Assembly (NCBI GenBank): GCA_000702025.1
Contig: JNKJ01000008.1
Span: 186,001-250,000 of the forward strand
Reading direction: 5' to 3'
DNA length: 64,000 nt
Source: Blautia schinkii DSM 10518
GTDB taxonomy: Bacteria; Bacillota; Clostridia; Lachnospirales; Lachnospiraceae
Below the pieces are notes generated by a model. It searched no databases and had not been told where the DNA came from. It saw only the letters and a list, made by a program, of their open reading frames with translations. Positions 46,264-55,147 of this stretch are shown piece by piece (within the stretch, counting starts at the first letter, position 1; the number at the start of each line of letters is the position of its first letter). The position numbers were made by a program, and so were the translations under genes.

Positions 46264-46559
46264 GATTAAAGTTCCTCCTCCCAAAGCATACCGTGCATAT
46301 GTGATAGCTTCATTATATACAAGTGATTTCTCTTTTGTAAAGGCAAATGTACCGGCTTAAAGTGCTTTCGTCATTTTTATATACAGTATGCTACAAAAGG
46401 TATGAATCATTTTCACGTAAATGAAACTGTGTGCGGATTTACTCCCAAAAACCACTGGTATATACTGTACTTATTAAATACTACAGCGTACCGGTATGTG
46501 AACAAAAAGTATGATGGGCGAAGTGCGTATTTTCGTCCAAAACGAAGGGAGAGATACAA

Positions 46560-47987
46560 ATGAGCAGCAAAAGCAACCCTGGCGCGCCAAAAACAGGCAG
46601 CACAGAAAAGCCTCAGCAGAAAGAACTCAGCAAGGCACTAAAGCTCTTTTACGGAATTGGTGACTGCGGTTTTACCCTGATGACAAATGTAGAGAGCTAT
46701 TACTTTAACTTTTTCCTCACCAATCTGGCCCAGTTCGGAATGGCTACCGTCTCCTTCATCACAACAGTTGCAAGTGTTATTGATGCCTGCCTGTCGTGGA
46801 TCTACGGAGCCATTCTCAACAGCATTAAGCCCAAGAAATGGGGACGTTACCGTTCCTGGCTGATACTTCTGCCCTGGATCGTGCCGTTCTTGTACGCGTT
46901 CCAGTTTCTGAAAATAGGGGACGGGCCCTTATCCATTGCCATCATTATCATTGCAGCAGTGGTAAGCCATGTCGTGTGGAACTTCCCTTATGTGGCCAAT
47001 GTTTCAATGATAGCTGTGGCAGGAAAAACCCCGGACGCCAGATCACAGCTGGCCTCCACAAGAGCAGCATGGGCCAACTTGTCAAAGGTTATTTTTTCCT
47101 ATGTAGGCCCTCCACTTGCAGCTCTTTTTGCCGGAATGATCGGTGAGAAAAGCCAGTACGGCGCTACTGCCTTCGTTCTTGGCTGCGTGATGGCAGTTGC
47201 TTATTACGCCCACTTTAAAATGTTCGATGGCTATGAAGAAGTAGAAGCCCCGTCAGCCGCAAATACAAAAAAGGATACGACAAAAACAGGAGGCAAGGAC
47301 CTGATCAAAGCCCTTTTGCAGAATCCTCCCCTTCTTACCCTGTTACTGGCAGATTTGGCAAAATGGATGTTCAACTTCGTATGCTCCGGCGTTGCCATTT
47401 ATTACTTCACTTACGTAGCCCAGGATGCAGGCCTTCTGGCTACCTATATCCTGGTATCCAACATCCTTTGTGTTATTGGTTCCTACCTGGCAAAAAATAT
47501 GGCAAAGAAGGTTTCCACAAGGACTACCACTATTTTTACTTTCTTCGCCATGGCAGCCATTTTATTTGTAGCGAACTTTACTTATACCAATGTCACCATG
47601 GTTATTGTACTTATGTCTGTGGCTCAGTTCGGATACGGCATTGCCTACGCCTGCACTCCCGCCCTGTATGCGGACACCATCATCTATTCTGAGTGGAAGA
47701 CCGGCAAAAATGCCACTGGATGGATCAGCGGGCTTCAGAATGTTCCGTTAAAAGTGGGCGTTATGACAAGAGGTATCATCATCTCCGCCTGCCTTGCATT
47801 TGCGTCCTTTGACTCAAGCATTGACGCGGCAATGGCAACCGTGGAACTGAAAAAAGGTATCTGCATGGCCTTTATGGTTATCCCGGCCCTAGCTCTTATA
47901 GTTGCAGCACTGCTCCTTCTCTTCGGCTTCCGTCTGACAAAAGAAAAGGTTGAGCAGTATTCCGCGGAGATTGCTTCCAGGCATTAA
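46560..47987 (+). CDS. GPH-family (MFS) glycoside/cation symporter
   Basis: This 475-residue protein has about 12 membrane helices and the GPH-type start LFYGIGDCGFTLMTNVESYYFNFFLT, with KPKKWGRYRSWLIL in the second loop. Family members import sugars, glucuronides or related compounds with H+ or Na+. It precedes the UroD-like gene by 39 bases, so the pair probably takes up and converts one substrate. Confidence 0.87.
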   Translation: MSSKSNPGAPKTGSTEKPQQKELSKALKLFYGIGDCGFTLMTNVESYYFNFFLTNLAQFGMATVSFITTVASVIDACLSWIYGAILNSIKPKKWGRYRSWLILLPWIVPFLYAFQFLKIGDGPLSIAIIIIAAVVSHVVWNFPYVANVSMIAVAGKTPDARSQLASTRAAWANLSKVIFSYVGPPLAALFAGMIGEKSQYGATAFVLGCVMAVAYYAHFKMFDGYEEVEAPSAANTKKDTTKTGGKDLIKALLQNPPLLTLLLADLAKWMFNFVCSGVAIYYFTYVAQDAGLLATYILVSNILCVIGSYLAKNMAKKVSTRTTTIFTFFAMAAILFVANFTYTNVTMVIVLMSVAQFGYGIAYACTPALYADTIIYSEWKTGKNATGWISGLQNVPLKVGVMTRGIIISACLAFASFDSSIDAAMATVELKKGICMAFMVIPALALIVAALLLLFGFRLTKEKVEQYSAEIASRH

Positions 47988-48026
47988 CAAGTTTAAAATA
48001 TAATATATGGAAATGGAGGAATCAAA

Positions 48027-49025
48027 ATGTTAACACCAAAACAAAATTTTCTTGAAACCCTGAAAAAGGACGGCAAACCTGATCGTCTGGCAAACCAATA
48101 CCAGCCCTTCGTCCCAATCATGAACGACCCTCTTATAAAATACACAAGAGGAAACCGTGTGAGAGGCAAGACATCCATAGACCGCTGGGGTACGGAAATC
48201 CTTTTCCCACAGGATGCTCCCGGTCCTATGCCTCATGTGACAGAATCGAACAAGGTGTGTCCTGATGTCACCCAGTGGCAGGATTACGTGAAGGTGCCGG
48301 ATCTTGTTGCAAACTGCAGCGACGGTTGGGAGGATGCTCTGAAATCAGCCTCCGAGGTAAACAGAGACGAGAAACTGGTCATGGGCTTCATGGGAACGGG
48401 AATCTTTGAACAAAGCCACTTTCTCATGGGCTTTGAGGATGCCCTGATGAATCTTCTGCTGGAGCCGGAATCCATGAAAGAATTAATTGACGCCATCGCT
48501 GAATACCGTTTCCAGTATGCTAAGCTTCTTGTGGACAATCTTCATCCGGATATTATCCTGTCCCATGATGACTGGGGTTCCAAGACCAGCCTCTTTATGC
48601 AGCCGGCTACCTGGAGAGAGTTTTTCAAGGAGCATTACCGCCGCATTTACGGCTATATGCACGACCATGGAGTGATGGTGATACACCACGCAGACTCCTT
48701 CCTGGAGCCTATCATTGAGGATATGGTGGAAATCGGTGTGGACGTATGGCAGGGAGTTCTCCCGGAAAACGATATCGTGGCAATGCAAAAGCAGCTGGAC
48801 GGACGGATGGCGCTTATGGGCGGCATTGACGCTACCATTGACAGGGAGAATGCAACGGAGGAAGAAATCCGCAGGGATGTACGCAGAGCCTGCAGCACAT
48901 ATGGACCCGGAGGCCACTATATTCCTTGTATGACATACGGACTTGCAGGAACCATCTATCCTAAAACCGACGAGATCATAACAGATGAAATAGAGAAATA
49001 CAACAAAGAAACCTACGGCGTGTGA
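48027..49025 (+). CDS. uroporphyrinogen decarboxylase-family protein (methyltransferase-like)
   Basis: This 332-residue protein has the UroD-fold features PDIILSHDDWGSKTSLFMQPATWREFFK and GVDVWQGVLPENDIVAM. It is not HemE: the N-terminal RQAGR signature is absent and the neighbours are not haem genes. MtaA-type methyltransferases have HxCG at the zinc site; here it reads IHHADS (219-224) without cysteine. The role may be corrinoid-linked methyl transfer or another reaction. No corrinoid protein gene is nearby. Confidence 0.8.
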   Translation: MLTPKQNFLETLKKDGKPDRLANQYQPFVPIMNDPLIKYTRGNRVRGKTSIDRWGTEILFPQDAPGPMPHVTESNKVCPDVTQWQDYVKVPDLVANCSDGWEDALKSASEVNRDEKLVMGFMGTGIFEQSHFLMGFEDALMNLLLEPESMKELIDAIAEYRFQYAKLLVDNLHPDIILSHDDWGSKTSLFMQPATWREFFKEHYRRIYGYMHDHGVMVIHHADSFLEPIIEDMVEIGVDVWQGVLPENDIVAMQKQLDGRMALMGGIDATIDRENATEEEIRRDVRRACSTYGPGGHYIPCMTYGLAGTIYPKTDEIITDEIEKYNKETYGV

Positions 49026-49042
49026 TTCAGAAAGCCGCTAAG

Positions 49043-49083
49043 AAAGCCAAGGGGGCGGATATTTTTCTCCCCTTTGGCTTTTT
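49043..49083 (+). terminator. intrinsic terminator after the UroD-like gene
   Basis: AAAGCCAAGGGG pairs with CCCCTTTGGCTTT (one bulge) and is followed by TTT on the plus strand. It separates the transporter/UroD pair from the PucR-type gene. Confidence 0.75.
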
Positions 49084-49179
49084 GCTTATATCCTGCCCAT
49101 CCTTTCACATCTCTTTGCACTTTCCCGCCGGCAATGTTATACTGTTGTCATAATACCACAGCAAAAGGAGAATCCCGTC

Positions 49180-50775
49180 TTGACAGAAGCAGTTTTAAAT
49201 TACGAAGAAAAAAATCTTTCCTTCCGGCTCAACATGCAGATACTCGCTGATGCTTTCTCTGAGAATTTTAAAAATGTAAATCTCTATGCTCAGAATGACC
49301 GTGCCTGTCTGGAAGATGCCAGACTTTTCCGGAAAGAAAAAAGTCTTTGTCCCCAATATGTTTACCTTATCCAGGGTGCCGATGTATGTCAGGATTTCAC
49401 GCGGTACAGAGACATTGCCTTTATCGTTGCCGGGCACATTGACCTTGCATATTTTCACAAAAGCTGCCCTGTCCTGGAGCTTAAAGATGCAGACAATGTC
49501 CTTGACGCCCTGGAGCTGACTCTGGAAACCTTTGAAAAATACAGGAAATGGGACCGCAGCCTCCAGTATGCCCTCACCGGAGATCACCCTCTGGATGATA
49601 TGCTTACTGCCAGTCTGGAGCTTTTTCACAATCCTATGTTCGTCCACGACACAAATTTTTACATTCTCTCCTGTCCAAAATATATTCAGGGCATGACCCA
49701 ATGGGAGCGGGATTCCCGAACAGGGAGCAATATGGTTCCCTTAAGCATCATACATGACTTTAAAGCTGATACCGAATACCTGAACACGCTGAGCAAGAAA
49801 ACACCGTCCATTTTTTCGGCAGAACAGCGGGGATACCGGATTCTTTTTGTCAACCTTTGGAACGGCAGCCGGTATGAGGGCCGGATTTGTGTGGACGAAC
49901 TGCAAAGTGAGCTGAAGCAGGGCAATTTTCTGGCCCTGGAATACTTGGGGAAATTTATTGAAATGGCCATCCGGCACGGAAGCTTGTTCAGCCTAAGTGC
50001 CGGGAATGATATGGACCACTTTTTCAACGATTATCTGGACGGAAACATCACGGACCATCAGAGTATCCTGAATTATCTCTATTTCCTTCACTGGAAGCAG
50101 CATGACCGCTATCTTTGCCTGCGCCTTGAAACAGAGCAGCGGGATATCAGCGTAATGTCCGCGGCCGCTACCTTGGGTCATATCGCGACACAAATTCCTT
50201 CCGGCCATGCCTTCCTGTATAAGCACAGCATTGCTGTGGTAGTTAACCTTTCCTATGGTCATCACACCTCCTCTGAGGTCATCAGCAGCCTTGCCATCCT
50301 TCTCCGCGAAGGACTGCTGAAAATGGGAGCAAGCTGTGAAATCCATGATTTTATCCTCGTTCCTCAGGGATACCTCCAAGCCAGTGTGGCTCTTGATCTG
50401 GGCAGAAAAAGTGAAAGTATGATCTGGTGCTACCGTTTTGACGATTTTCTTCTGGAATATCTTTTAAAGAAAGGAATGGAAGAAATTCCGGCGGAGCTTC
50501 TCTGTTCCGAAAAGCTCCTTTGTTCCGAAAAGCTCCTTTGTTTAAAAAACTATGACGACCGGAACGGGACGGATTTGTACTATACGCTGAAAGTACATTT
50601 GGAGCTTGAACGGAATGTCCTCCAGACCTCCAAGGAGCTTTTTATTCACCGAAGCACATTGTTTTATCGATTGGAAAGGATCCGGAAGATTGCGGGAATT
50701 GATTTGGAGGACAGCAGGGAAAGACTGATCCTCCAATTATCATTCTATATTTTAGAGCAGAAGCTGGAAACTTAA
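49180..50775 (+). CDS. PucR-family transcription regulator
   Basis: This 531-residue regulator has an N-terminal sensory region, a GGDEF-like PucR middle domain (YLCLRLETEQ and IAVVVNL) and the C-terminal HTH_30 (TLKVHLELERNVLQTSKELFIHRSTLFYRLERIRKIAGIDL). The start is TTG with AAGGAG nine bases upstream. A perfect 18-bp tandem duplication repeats LLCSEK just before the DNA-binding domain. PucR proteins respond to catabolic substrates and may control the preceding transporter/UroD genes. Confidence 0.88.
   Translation: MTEAVLNYEEKNLSFRLNMQILADAFSENFKNVNLYAQNDRACLEDARLFRKEKSLCPQYVYLIQGADVCQDFTRYRDIAFIVAGHIDLAYFHKSCPVLELKDADNVLDALELTLETFEKYRKWDRSLQYALTGDHPLDDMLTASLELFHNPMFVHDTNFYILSCPKYIQGMTQWERDSRTGSNMVPLSIIHDFKADTEYLNTLSKKTPSIFSAEQRGYRILFVNLWNGSRYEGRICVDELQSELKQGNFLALEYLGKFIEMAIRHGSLFSLSAGNDMDHFFNDYLDGNITDHQSILNYLYFLHWKQHDRYLCLRLETEQRDISVMSAAATLGHIATQIPSGHAFLYKHSIAVVVNLSYGHHTSSEVISSLAILLREGLLKMGASCEIHDFILVPQGYLQASVALDLGRKSESMIWCYRFDDFLLEYLLKKGMEEIPAELLCSEKLLCSEKLLCLKNYDDRNGTDLYYTLKVHLELERNVLQTSKELFIHRSTLFYRLERIRKIAGIDLEDSRERLILQLSFYILEQKLET
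50503..50538 (+). repeat. 18-bp perfect in-frame tandem duplication in the PucR gene
   Basis: Two identical 18-base units (50503-50520 and 50521-50538), each carrying TTCCGAAAAGCTCC, repeat six residues (LLCSEK) in frame. A degenerate partial copy precedes them. Length variation here would alter the linker to the DNA-binding domain without a frameshift. Confidence 0.85.
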
Positions 50776-51488
50776 TTTTCTAAACGACCCATCTGGGTAT
50801 CGGCGGAAATCAGTCTCTTGCGGCCTTCGGCTTTGACCAGGTTTTCTAATTCTTTGATGGCGTCCTTTGCAATCCATACCTGTGTTTTATTTCCGTGTTC
50901 TTTTAATTCATAAGCGACCAGGAGAGCTTTTTCATTGTAGTCAAAATCTATTTTTCCGATTTCCCGAAGCGCCCATGAAACTGCCTTTTTCACATGCTCA
51001 TGCTCCAGGTCGGAATATTCTCTGATGAGTTTTAAATAGTATTCCAGTGTCTCTCCTGTCAGCTTTTTGTCATGTATGGCGGATGATGCGATTAAGGTAA
51101 AAGCAGCACGTTTTTTATAAATCTCATTGGAAGTGATCCATTCAGAGATGAAATATTCATAGTCCTTCATTTTAATAATAAGATTTTTGCATAGATGGTC
51201 GCATAAATCCCAGGACATCACACCGGATATCAGGCGCTCGATATCACTGCGCTCCATCTCCTTATATGGGAATACAAGAACGGCCAGAAGCTTTGCCTCA
51301 TGAAGGCCGGTGTCCCACAGCTCGTACGCTGTTTCTTTTGACTTTCCAACCTTCTTTGCCAGGCTCCTGACAACGGCCGTGGACACTCCGATGCTGCATT
51401 CCTCCGGGATTCCCATCTTTACTACATTCGCTTTGTATTTCTCTGATGCCTGTGACCTTAATTCCCCGATGATCATATCTTTTTCCAT
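50772..51488 (-). CDS. AlkD-like DNA alkylation repair protein
   Basis: This 238-residue all-helical HEAT-like protein (PF08713 type) has the motifs LAVLVFPYKEMERSDIE, SWDLCDHLCKNLI, YKKRAAFTLIAS and HEHVKKAVSWALREIGK. Such proteins are DNA glycosylases or DNA-binding proteins that remove alkylated purines. GGGAGG precedes the ATG. The stop codon overlaps that of the convergent PucR gene by four bases. Confidence 0.88.
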   Translation of the reverse strand: MEKDMIIGELRSQASEKYKANVVKMGIPEECSIGVSTAVVRSLAKKVGKSKETAYELWDTGLHEAKLLAVLVFPYKEMERSDIERLISGVMSWDLCDHLCKNLIIKMKDYEYFISEWITSNEIYKKRAAFTLIASSAIHDKKLTGETLEYYLKLIREYSDLEHEHVKKAVSWALREIGKIDFDYNEKALLVAYELKEHGNKTQVWIAKDAIKELENLVKAEGRKRLISADTQMGRLEN

Positions 51489-51527
51489 TGTAAAATCCTC
51501 CCATAAATATATTGTAAAAGTTACGAA

Positions 51528-52058
51528 TTACCGAACTTGAGCGTTGGCTATGCGTAAGAACTCCTCGGCCATGTCTTCGGGACTTTCCTTAGCCCCATCC
51601 TCCAGCCAATGAATCATCATGTTATAGAACGCACCGGAATAATAGTACAATTCATATTTTGAAATGGAACTGGTGGGCATATCACCATAAGCATCTATCA
51701 CAAAATCGTTGATCGCTGCAAGCAGAGTCTGTGGTGTCTGTGCATGGTGAAAAGTCAATATAAGCGGCGCATGTTCTTTGAAAAAGCGAAACTTAAAATA
51801 CATCAGCTCTTTATTGCGGAAATTCTCATCCGGTGATGGATTCTCCTGATTATACTTTTCATTCATCTGCATGATACCATAATCCACGATGTCCTCAATA
51901 GTAGAAAAATTACGATAAAAGGATGACCTGGCAACGCCGGATTTCTCAACAAGGGCGGTGACTGTTATACCGGACCATTTTTCGTACTGTGCCAGTTGGA
52001 TCAATGCGCTGAGTAAGCTGTCTTTTACTTTTTTGTTTGATACTTTTCTCTTATCCAT
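51528..52058 (-). CDS. TetR-family regulator
   Basis: This protein of about 176 residues (ATG 52058) has an N-terminal TetR helix-turn-helix (LAQYEKWSGITVTALVEKSGVARSSFYRNFSTIEDI) and a C-terminal TetR_C ligand domain. An upstream in-frame ATG at 52124 would add 22 residues but lies inside the operator region. It is divergent from the alpha/beta hydrolase gene, with an inverted repeat between them. Confidence 0.88.
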   Translation of the reverse strand: MDKRKVSNKKVKDSLLSALIQLAQYEKWSGITVTALVEKSGVARSSFYRNFSTIEDIVDYGIMQMNEKYNQENPSPDENFRNKELMYFKFRFFKEHAPLILTFHHAQTPQTLLAAINDFVIDAYGDMPTSSISKYELYYYSGAFYNMMIHWLEDGAKESPEDMAEEFLRIANAQVR

Positions 52059-52113
52059 ATGGGGACATTTCTCCTTATTTTGTGTCAGGTCGCGGCCTTG
52101 CTTTCTTTGGTCA

Positions 52114-52152
52114 ATATGATACAATTTTTATCAGATATAAAATGTATCATAT
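52114..52152. promoter_or_regulatory. inverted repeat in the TetR/hydrolase divergent region
   Basis: Perfect 10-bp arms ATATGATACA (52114-52123) and its complement (52143-52152) are spaced by 19 bases. Placement between divergent genes and symmetry suggest an operator bound by the TetR protein. Confidence 0.65.
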
Positions 52153-52221
52153 CATATGGAAGTTATAAAATCAACGCATACACTCTTAAAAACAGAAAGT
52201 ATAATCAGGAGGAAGCATAGC

Positions 52222-53112
52222 ATGAACACTCAGTTTAAACGTGAAGATGTTGACTTTTATTCAAACAATACGCGGTGCAGCGCATGGCTTTATTTGCCCC
52301 AAGGCGGTGAAAAAAGACCTGTGATCGTAATGGCGCATGGCCTGGGCGGGGTACGGGAAATGCGGCTGGACGAATATGCCGAACGGTTCGCTGCCGCAGG
52401 ATATGCCTGTTTTTTATTTGATTATCGTAACTTCGGAGCAAGTGATGGGAAGAAAAGGCAATGGATAAATGTAAGAAATCAGCTTGCAGACTGGAACTGC
52501 GCCATAGATTTAATGAAAAAGGACAAGCGGGTTGACGGGAAAAAGATTTTTCTTTTTGGAAGTTCATTCAGCGGCGGACATGTGACAGCCTTATCCGCAG
52601 GCAGAAAGGATATCTGCGCAGCCGTGGCGCAATGCCCATACACAAATAAATGGGCCACTATGGGTACGCTCTCGCTGCGTTCTACGGTAAAGACGGTTCC
52701 TTTACTTATCGCGGACCTGCTCTCCTGCCTCACAGGATATCATCCGGTAATGGTAAAATTAGGGGCGCCCCGAGGAAAGGCCGCATTGATGGCTGTTCCC
52801 GACTACAACGTCTTTTTGAGACAGGTCCCGGCAGGTTCGACTTTTGTAAACAAGGCACCTGCCAGGACTATACTGGAATTTTTCAAATACAGCCCCGGCA
52901 GATACACAAAGCATATTCAGTCACCTATTTACTTTGCTGTTTGCAAAAAAGATACCCTGGCGCCTGCCAAAGCTACAGTTGAGTGTGCGAGGCATGCAAA
53001 AAAAGCGACAATTAAAGAATATGACTGTGGTCATTTTGATATTTATTTAGGTGAATATTTTGAAGAAGCAATTGTGGATTATATTTCCTTTTTTGATAAG
53101 TACGCACAATAG
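52222..53112 (+). CDS. alpha/beta hydrolase (dienelactone hydrolase-like)
   Basis: This 296-residue protein starts at ATG 52222, with AGGAGG upstream. It has HGLGG (39-43) for the oxyanion hole, nucleophile Ser in FGSSFSGG (near 115), an Asp in CKKDTLAP and the catalytic His in YDCGHFDIY. It is probably an esterase or hydrolase of small molecules. It is likely repressed by the divergent TetR protein. Confidence 0.87.
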   Translation: MNTQFKREDVDFYSNNTRCSAWLYLPQGGEKRPVIVMAHGLGGVREMRLDEYAERFAAAGYACFLFDYRNFGASDGKKRQWINVRNQLADWNCAIDLMKKDKRVDGKKIFLFGSSFSGGHVTALSAGRKDICAAVAQCPYTNKWATMGTLSLRSTVKTVPLLIADLLSCLTGYHPVMVKLGAPRGKAALMAVPDYNVFLRQVPAGSTFVNKAPARTILEFFKYSPGRYTKHIQSPIYFAVCKKDTLAPAKATVECARHAKKATIKEYDCGHFDIYLGEYFEEAIVDYISFFDKYAQ

Positions 53113-54140
53113 TCATCCGCTCTCTCGTCCATGGTAGGTATCCGGTTTTTCCTGTCTCTGAATACCTTAGCTGCCAAAAAGCCAAGATACAGGATGGAAT
53201 TCACAATCAGCAGGAAAAGCACATCCGCCCAGCCCACGGTCTGATTGGATAACACGTCGGCAGAAAAGGTTCCGCTCACCACCGGCACCAGGTTGTTGTT
53301 CATAAAATGGATGATCACAGCTACCCAGATATTATTTGTTTTCATGTACGCATAGGCGAAGAATACCCCAAGCGTGATACAGGTAATGATCTGACCGATT
53401 ACACTGATAAAGCCCATGGACGGGGATGTATAATAAAAGAAATTAATAGGCAGATGCCACAGTCCCCAGATGATACCCAGTAAAAGGACACCCTTTCGCA
53501 GCCCAAATTTCTCCTGCAGAATTGGCTGGAGGTAAAACCGCCATCCATACTCCTCTCCGAAAAATGCGGAGAAGCTGAGGAAAAAGCTTGGTATTAATGT
53601 GGCCAGCACAATCCATGTAGTCACGTCCGTAAAAATGCTGATAAAGTAATCCAACTGACCGCTTATTGCGTAAGAAATCACGAATCTCAGCAAATATAAA
53701 GCCAGATAAAGAAGCGCAAGAAGAAAGGTCATCCCCCATTTGCCGCCCTTTAGGCCATATGCCTTACGTTTGTCGGTATTTTCTGTAAAATACAGGATCC
53801 ATAATACAATGGAGCCGCCCATCATGATCCATTGGCTTGCCATTGCCCAGAAATCTCCCGGGATTAAAACGCTTCCCAAAGCAGTCAGCAAAATTACTAA
53901 CGTCAATGCAAGAAATCCAATAAAAAACCTGCGGGGCAATAAAGAGTCTCCTTTCCTGGTAATCAGCGCCGCCAGCATAACTCCGGCAGCAGGATAATAC
54001 ATCTGAGCTGCCGGAAATACCGACACATCCAGTCCCTTACTGTAACCAAAGCCCATAAAAATACCAAGTACGTAAGGCAGCAGATAGGCAACTGCCAGGA
54101 AAATGATGATTTGTTTTTTTGTTCTTTCTTCTGTTTTCAT
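53079..54140 (-). CDS. CPBP-family intramembrane metalloprotease
   Basis: This 353-residue protein has about eight membrane helices and the CPBP/Abi motifs EEYGWRFYLQPIL, GLWHLPINFF and HFMNN. Members cleave CAAX-type or bacteriocin leader peptides or confer immunity. Its 3' end overlaps the convergent hydrolase gene by 34 bases, so the two transcripts are partly antisense. Confidence 0.88.
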   Translation of the reverse strand: MKTEERTKKQIIIFLAVAYLLPYVLGIFMGFGYSKGLDVSVFPAAQMYYPAAGVMLAALITRKGDSLLPRRFFIGFLALTLVILLTALGSVLIPGDFWAMASQWIMMGGSIVLWILYFTENTDKRKAYGLKGGKWGMTFLLALLYLALYLLRFVISYAISGQLDYFISIFTDVTTWIVLATLIPSFFLSFSAFFGEEYGWRFYLQPILQEKFGLRKGVLLLGIIWGLWHLPINFFYYTSPSMGFISVIGQIITCITLGVFFAYAYMKTNNIWVAVIIHFMNNNLVPVVSGTFSADVLSNQTVGWADVLFLLIVNSILYLGFLAAKVFRDRKNRIPTMDERADDYCAYLSKKEI

Positions 54141-54245
54141 TCTCTGATCCTCCCTAAATTTGATACCACGCTGCTTTGCTGCACAGCAGGTTTAATGCTC
54201 CGCCAGTTTGCCGCGGGGTATTTGACTTCTTTCCCATAATATAGC

Positions 54246-54275
54246 ACAAAAAAAGAAGCAGCTATCAACTGCTTC
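54246..54275 (-). terminator. intrinsic terminator of the LytTR regulator operon
   Basis: Perfect 7-bp arms (GAAGCAG with CTGCTTC, loop of seven) are followed on the minus strand by eight U residues. It lies about 90 bases after the response regulator stop. Confidence 0.85.
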
Positions 54276-54363
54276 GTAAATGGTAAAACTGCTTTCGCAA
54301 ACGGCAGGCTTCCACACCTGTTTACACCTCATACCGCACTTCCGGTTCAGCCCTGCGCAATAA

Positions 54364-55095
54364 TTACTGGCCCTTCTGCACTTCGGCTTTCGCCCTGCGC
54401 GACAACAAACAGTGCTCTCCGTTTGTTAATTCCACCGTATTCTCTTTTAAGTGAATCTGCCGGATATGCTCCCGATTGACCAGAAAGCCGCGGTGACAGC
54501 GCCAGAATCGGCCGCCAAGCTCATCCTCAATGGTGCCCAGGCTTCCGTAAAATTCTAAGCTTTCATCCACCATCCGCAGCAAGATGAGATGCTTTCGCCC
54601 AATAGCCTCAAAGTAAAGGATTTTGGTCAGAGGAATATGCCGGATGGTATCTAAGATTTTCAGAGGGTAATATTGTGTATTCTCCCCGGATTCCGCCAGT
54701 ATCCGGCTTTCCGCATTGGCAAGGCAGGTCTGGATCCGTTTTATGATATGTTCGTGATCGCCTTTTACCACATAATCCATAGCCTCCAGCTGGTACCGGA
54801 AGGTTTCCGCGGCCAGATCATCATGCGCGGTGATAAAGATGATAAATCCCCGTGGGTCCACTCGGCGGATTCTCTGCGCCAGCTCCAGTCCGTTCATGCT
54901 GTCTGGGAAATCTATATCTAAAAAATAAATCCCCCTCTGGCAACCGTTTTTTATTTCACCAAGCAGCTCCTCCGGGGTGGTGAAGGTCCTGATAGGCCCC
55001 ATATCATAGGCGGAAATCATGACCTGATCGCTGACTACCTGTTCCAACTGCTTTAACAAAGGTATCTCATCATCACATATATAGATTGGTACCAC
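54364..55095 (-). CDS. LytTR-type response regulator (AgrA-like)
   Basis: This 243-residue regulator starts at GTG 55095, with AGAGG eight bases upstream. The receiver domain has CDDE, phospho-Asp in YFLDIDFPD and a Lys in VVKGD; the LytTR DNA-binding domain follows (about 140-240, with IPLTKILYFEAIGRKH and RCHRGFLVN). It is paired with the GHKL kinase encoded 52 bases upstream. No AgrB or AgrD gene was found next to it. Confidence 0.88.
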   Translation of the reverse strand: MVPIYICDDEIPLLKQLEQVVSDQVMISAYDMGPIRTFTTPEELLGEIKNGCQRGIYFLDIDFPDSMNGLELAQRIRRVDPRGFIIFITAHDDLAAETFRYQLEAMDYVVKGDHEHIIKRIQTCLANAESRILAESGENTQYYPLKILDTIRHIPLTKILYFEAIGRKHLILLRMVDESLEFYGSLGTIEDELGGRFWRCHRGFLVNREHIRQIHLKENTVELTNGEHCLLSRRAKAEVQKGQ

Positions 55096-55147
55096 TCATG
55101 TTACCTCTTTTCTCATCTGATTTTATTGCATCTGCTTTTAACACATC

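Noticed and set aside
46285..46559. Regulatory region between NAT and GPH transporter genes
   Set aside because: Some GTACCGG words recur, but there is no clear dyad or promoter pair.
54141..54363. Possible AgrD-type peptide gene
   Set aside because: No small frame with a ribosome site and a cysteine-containing thiolactone core was seen; the gap holds a terminator only.
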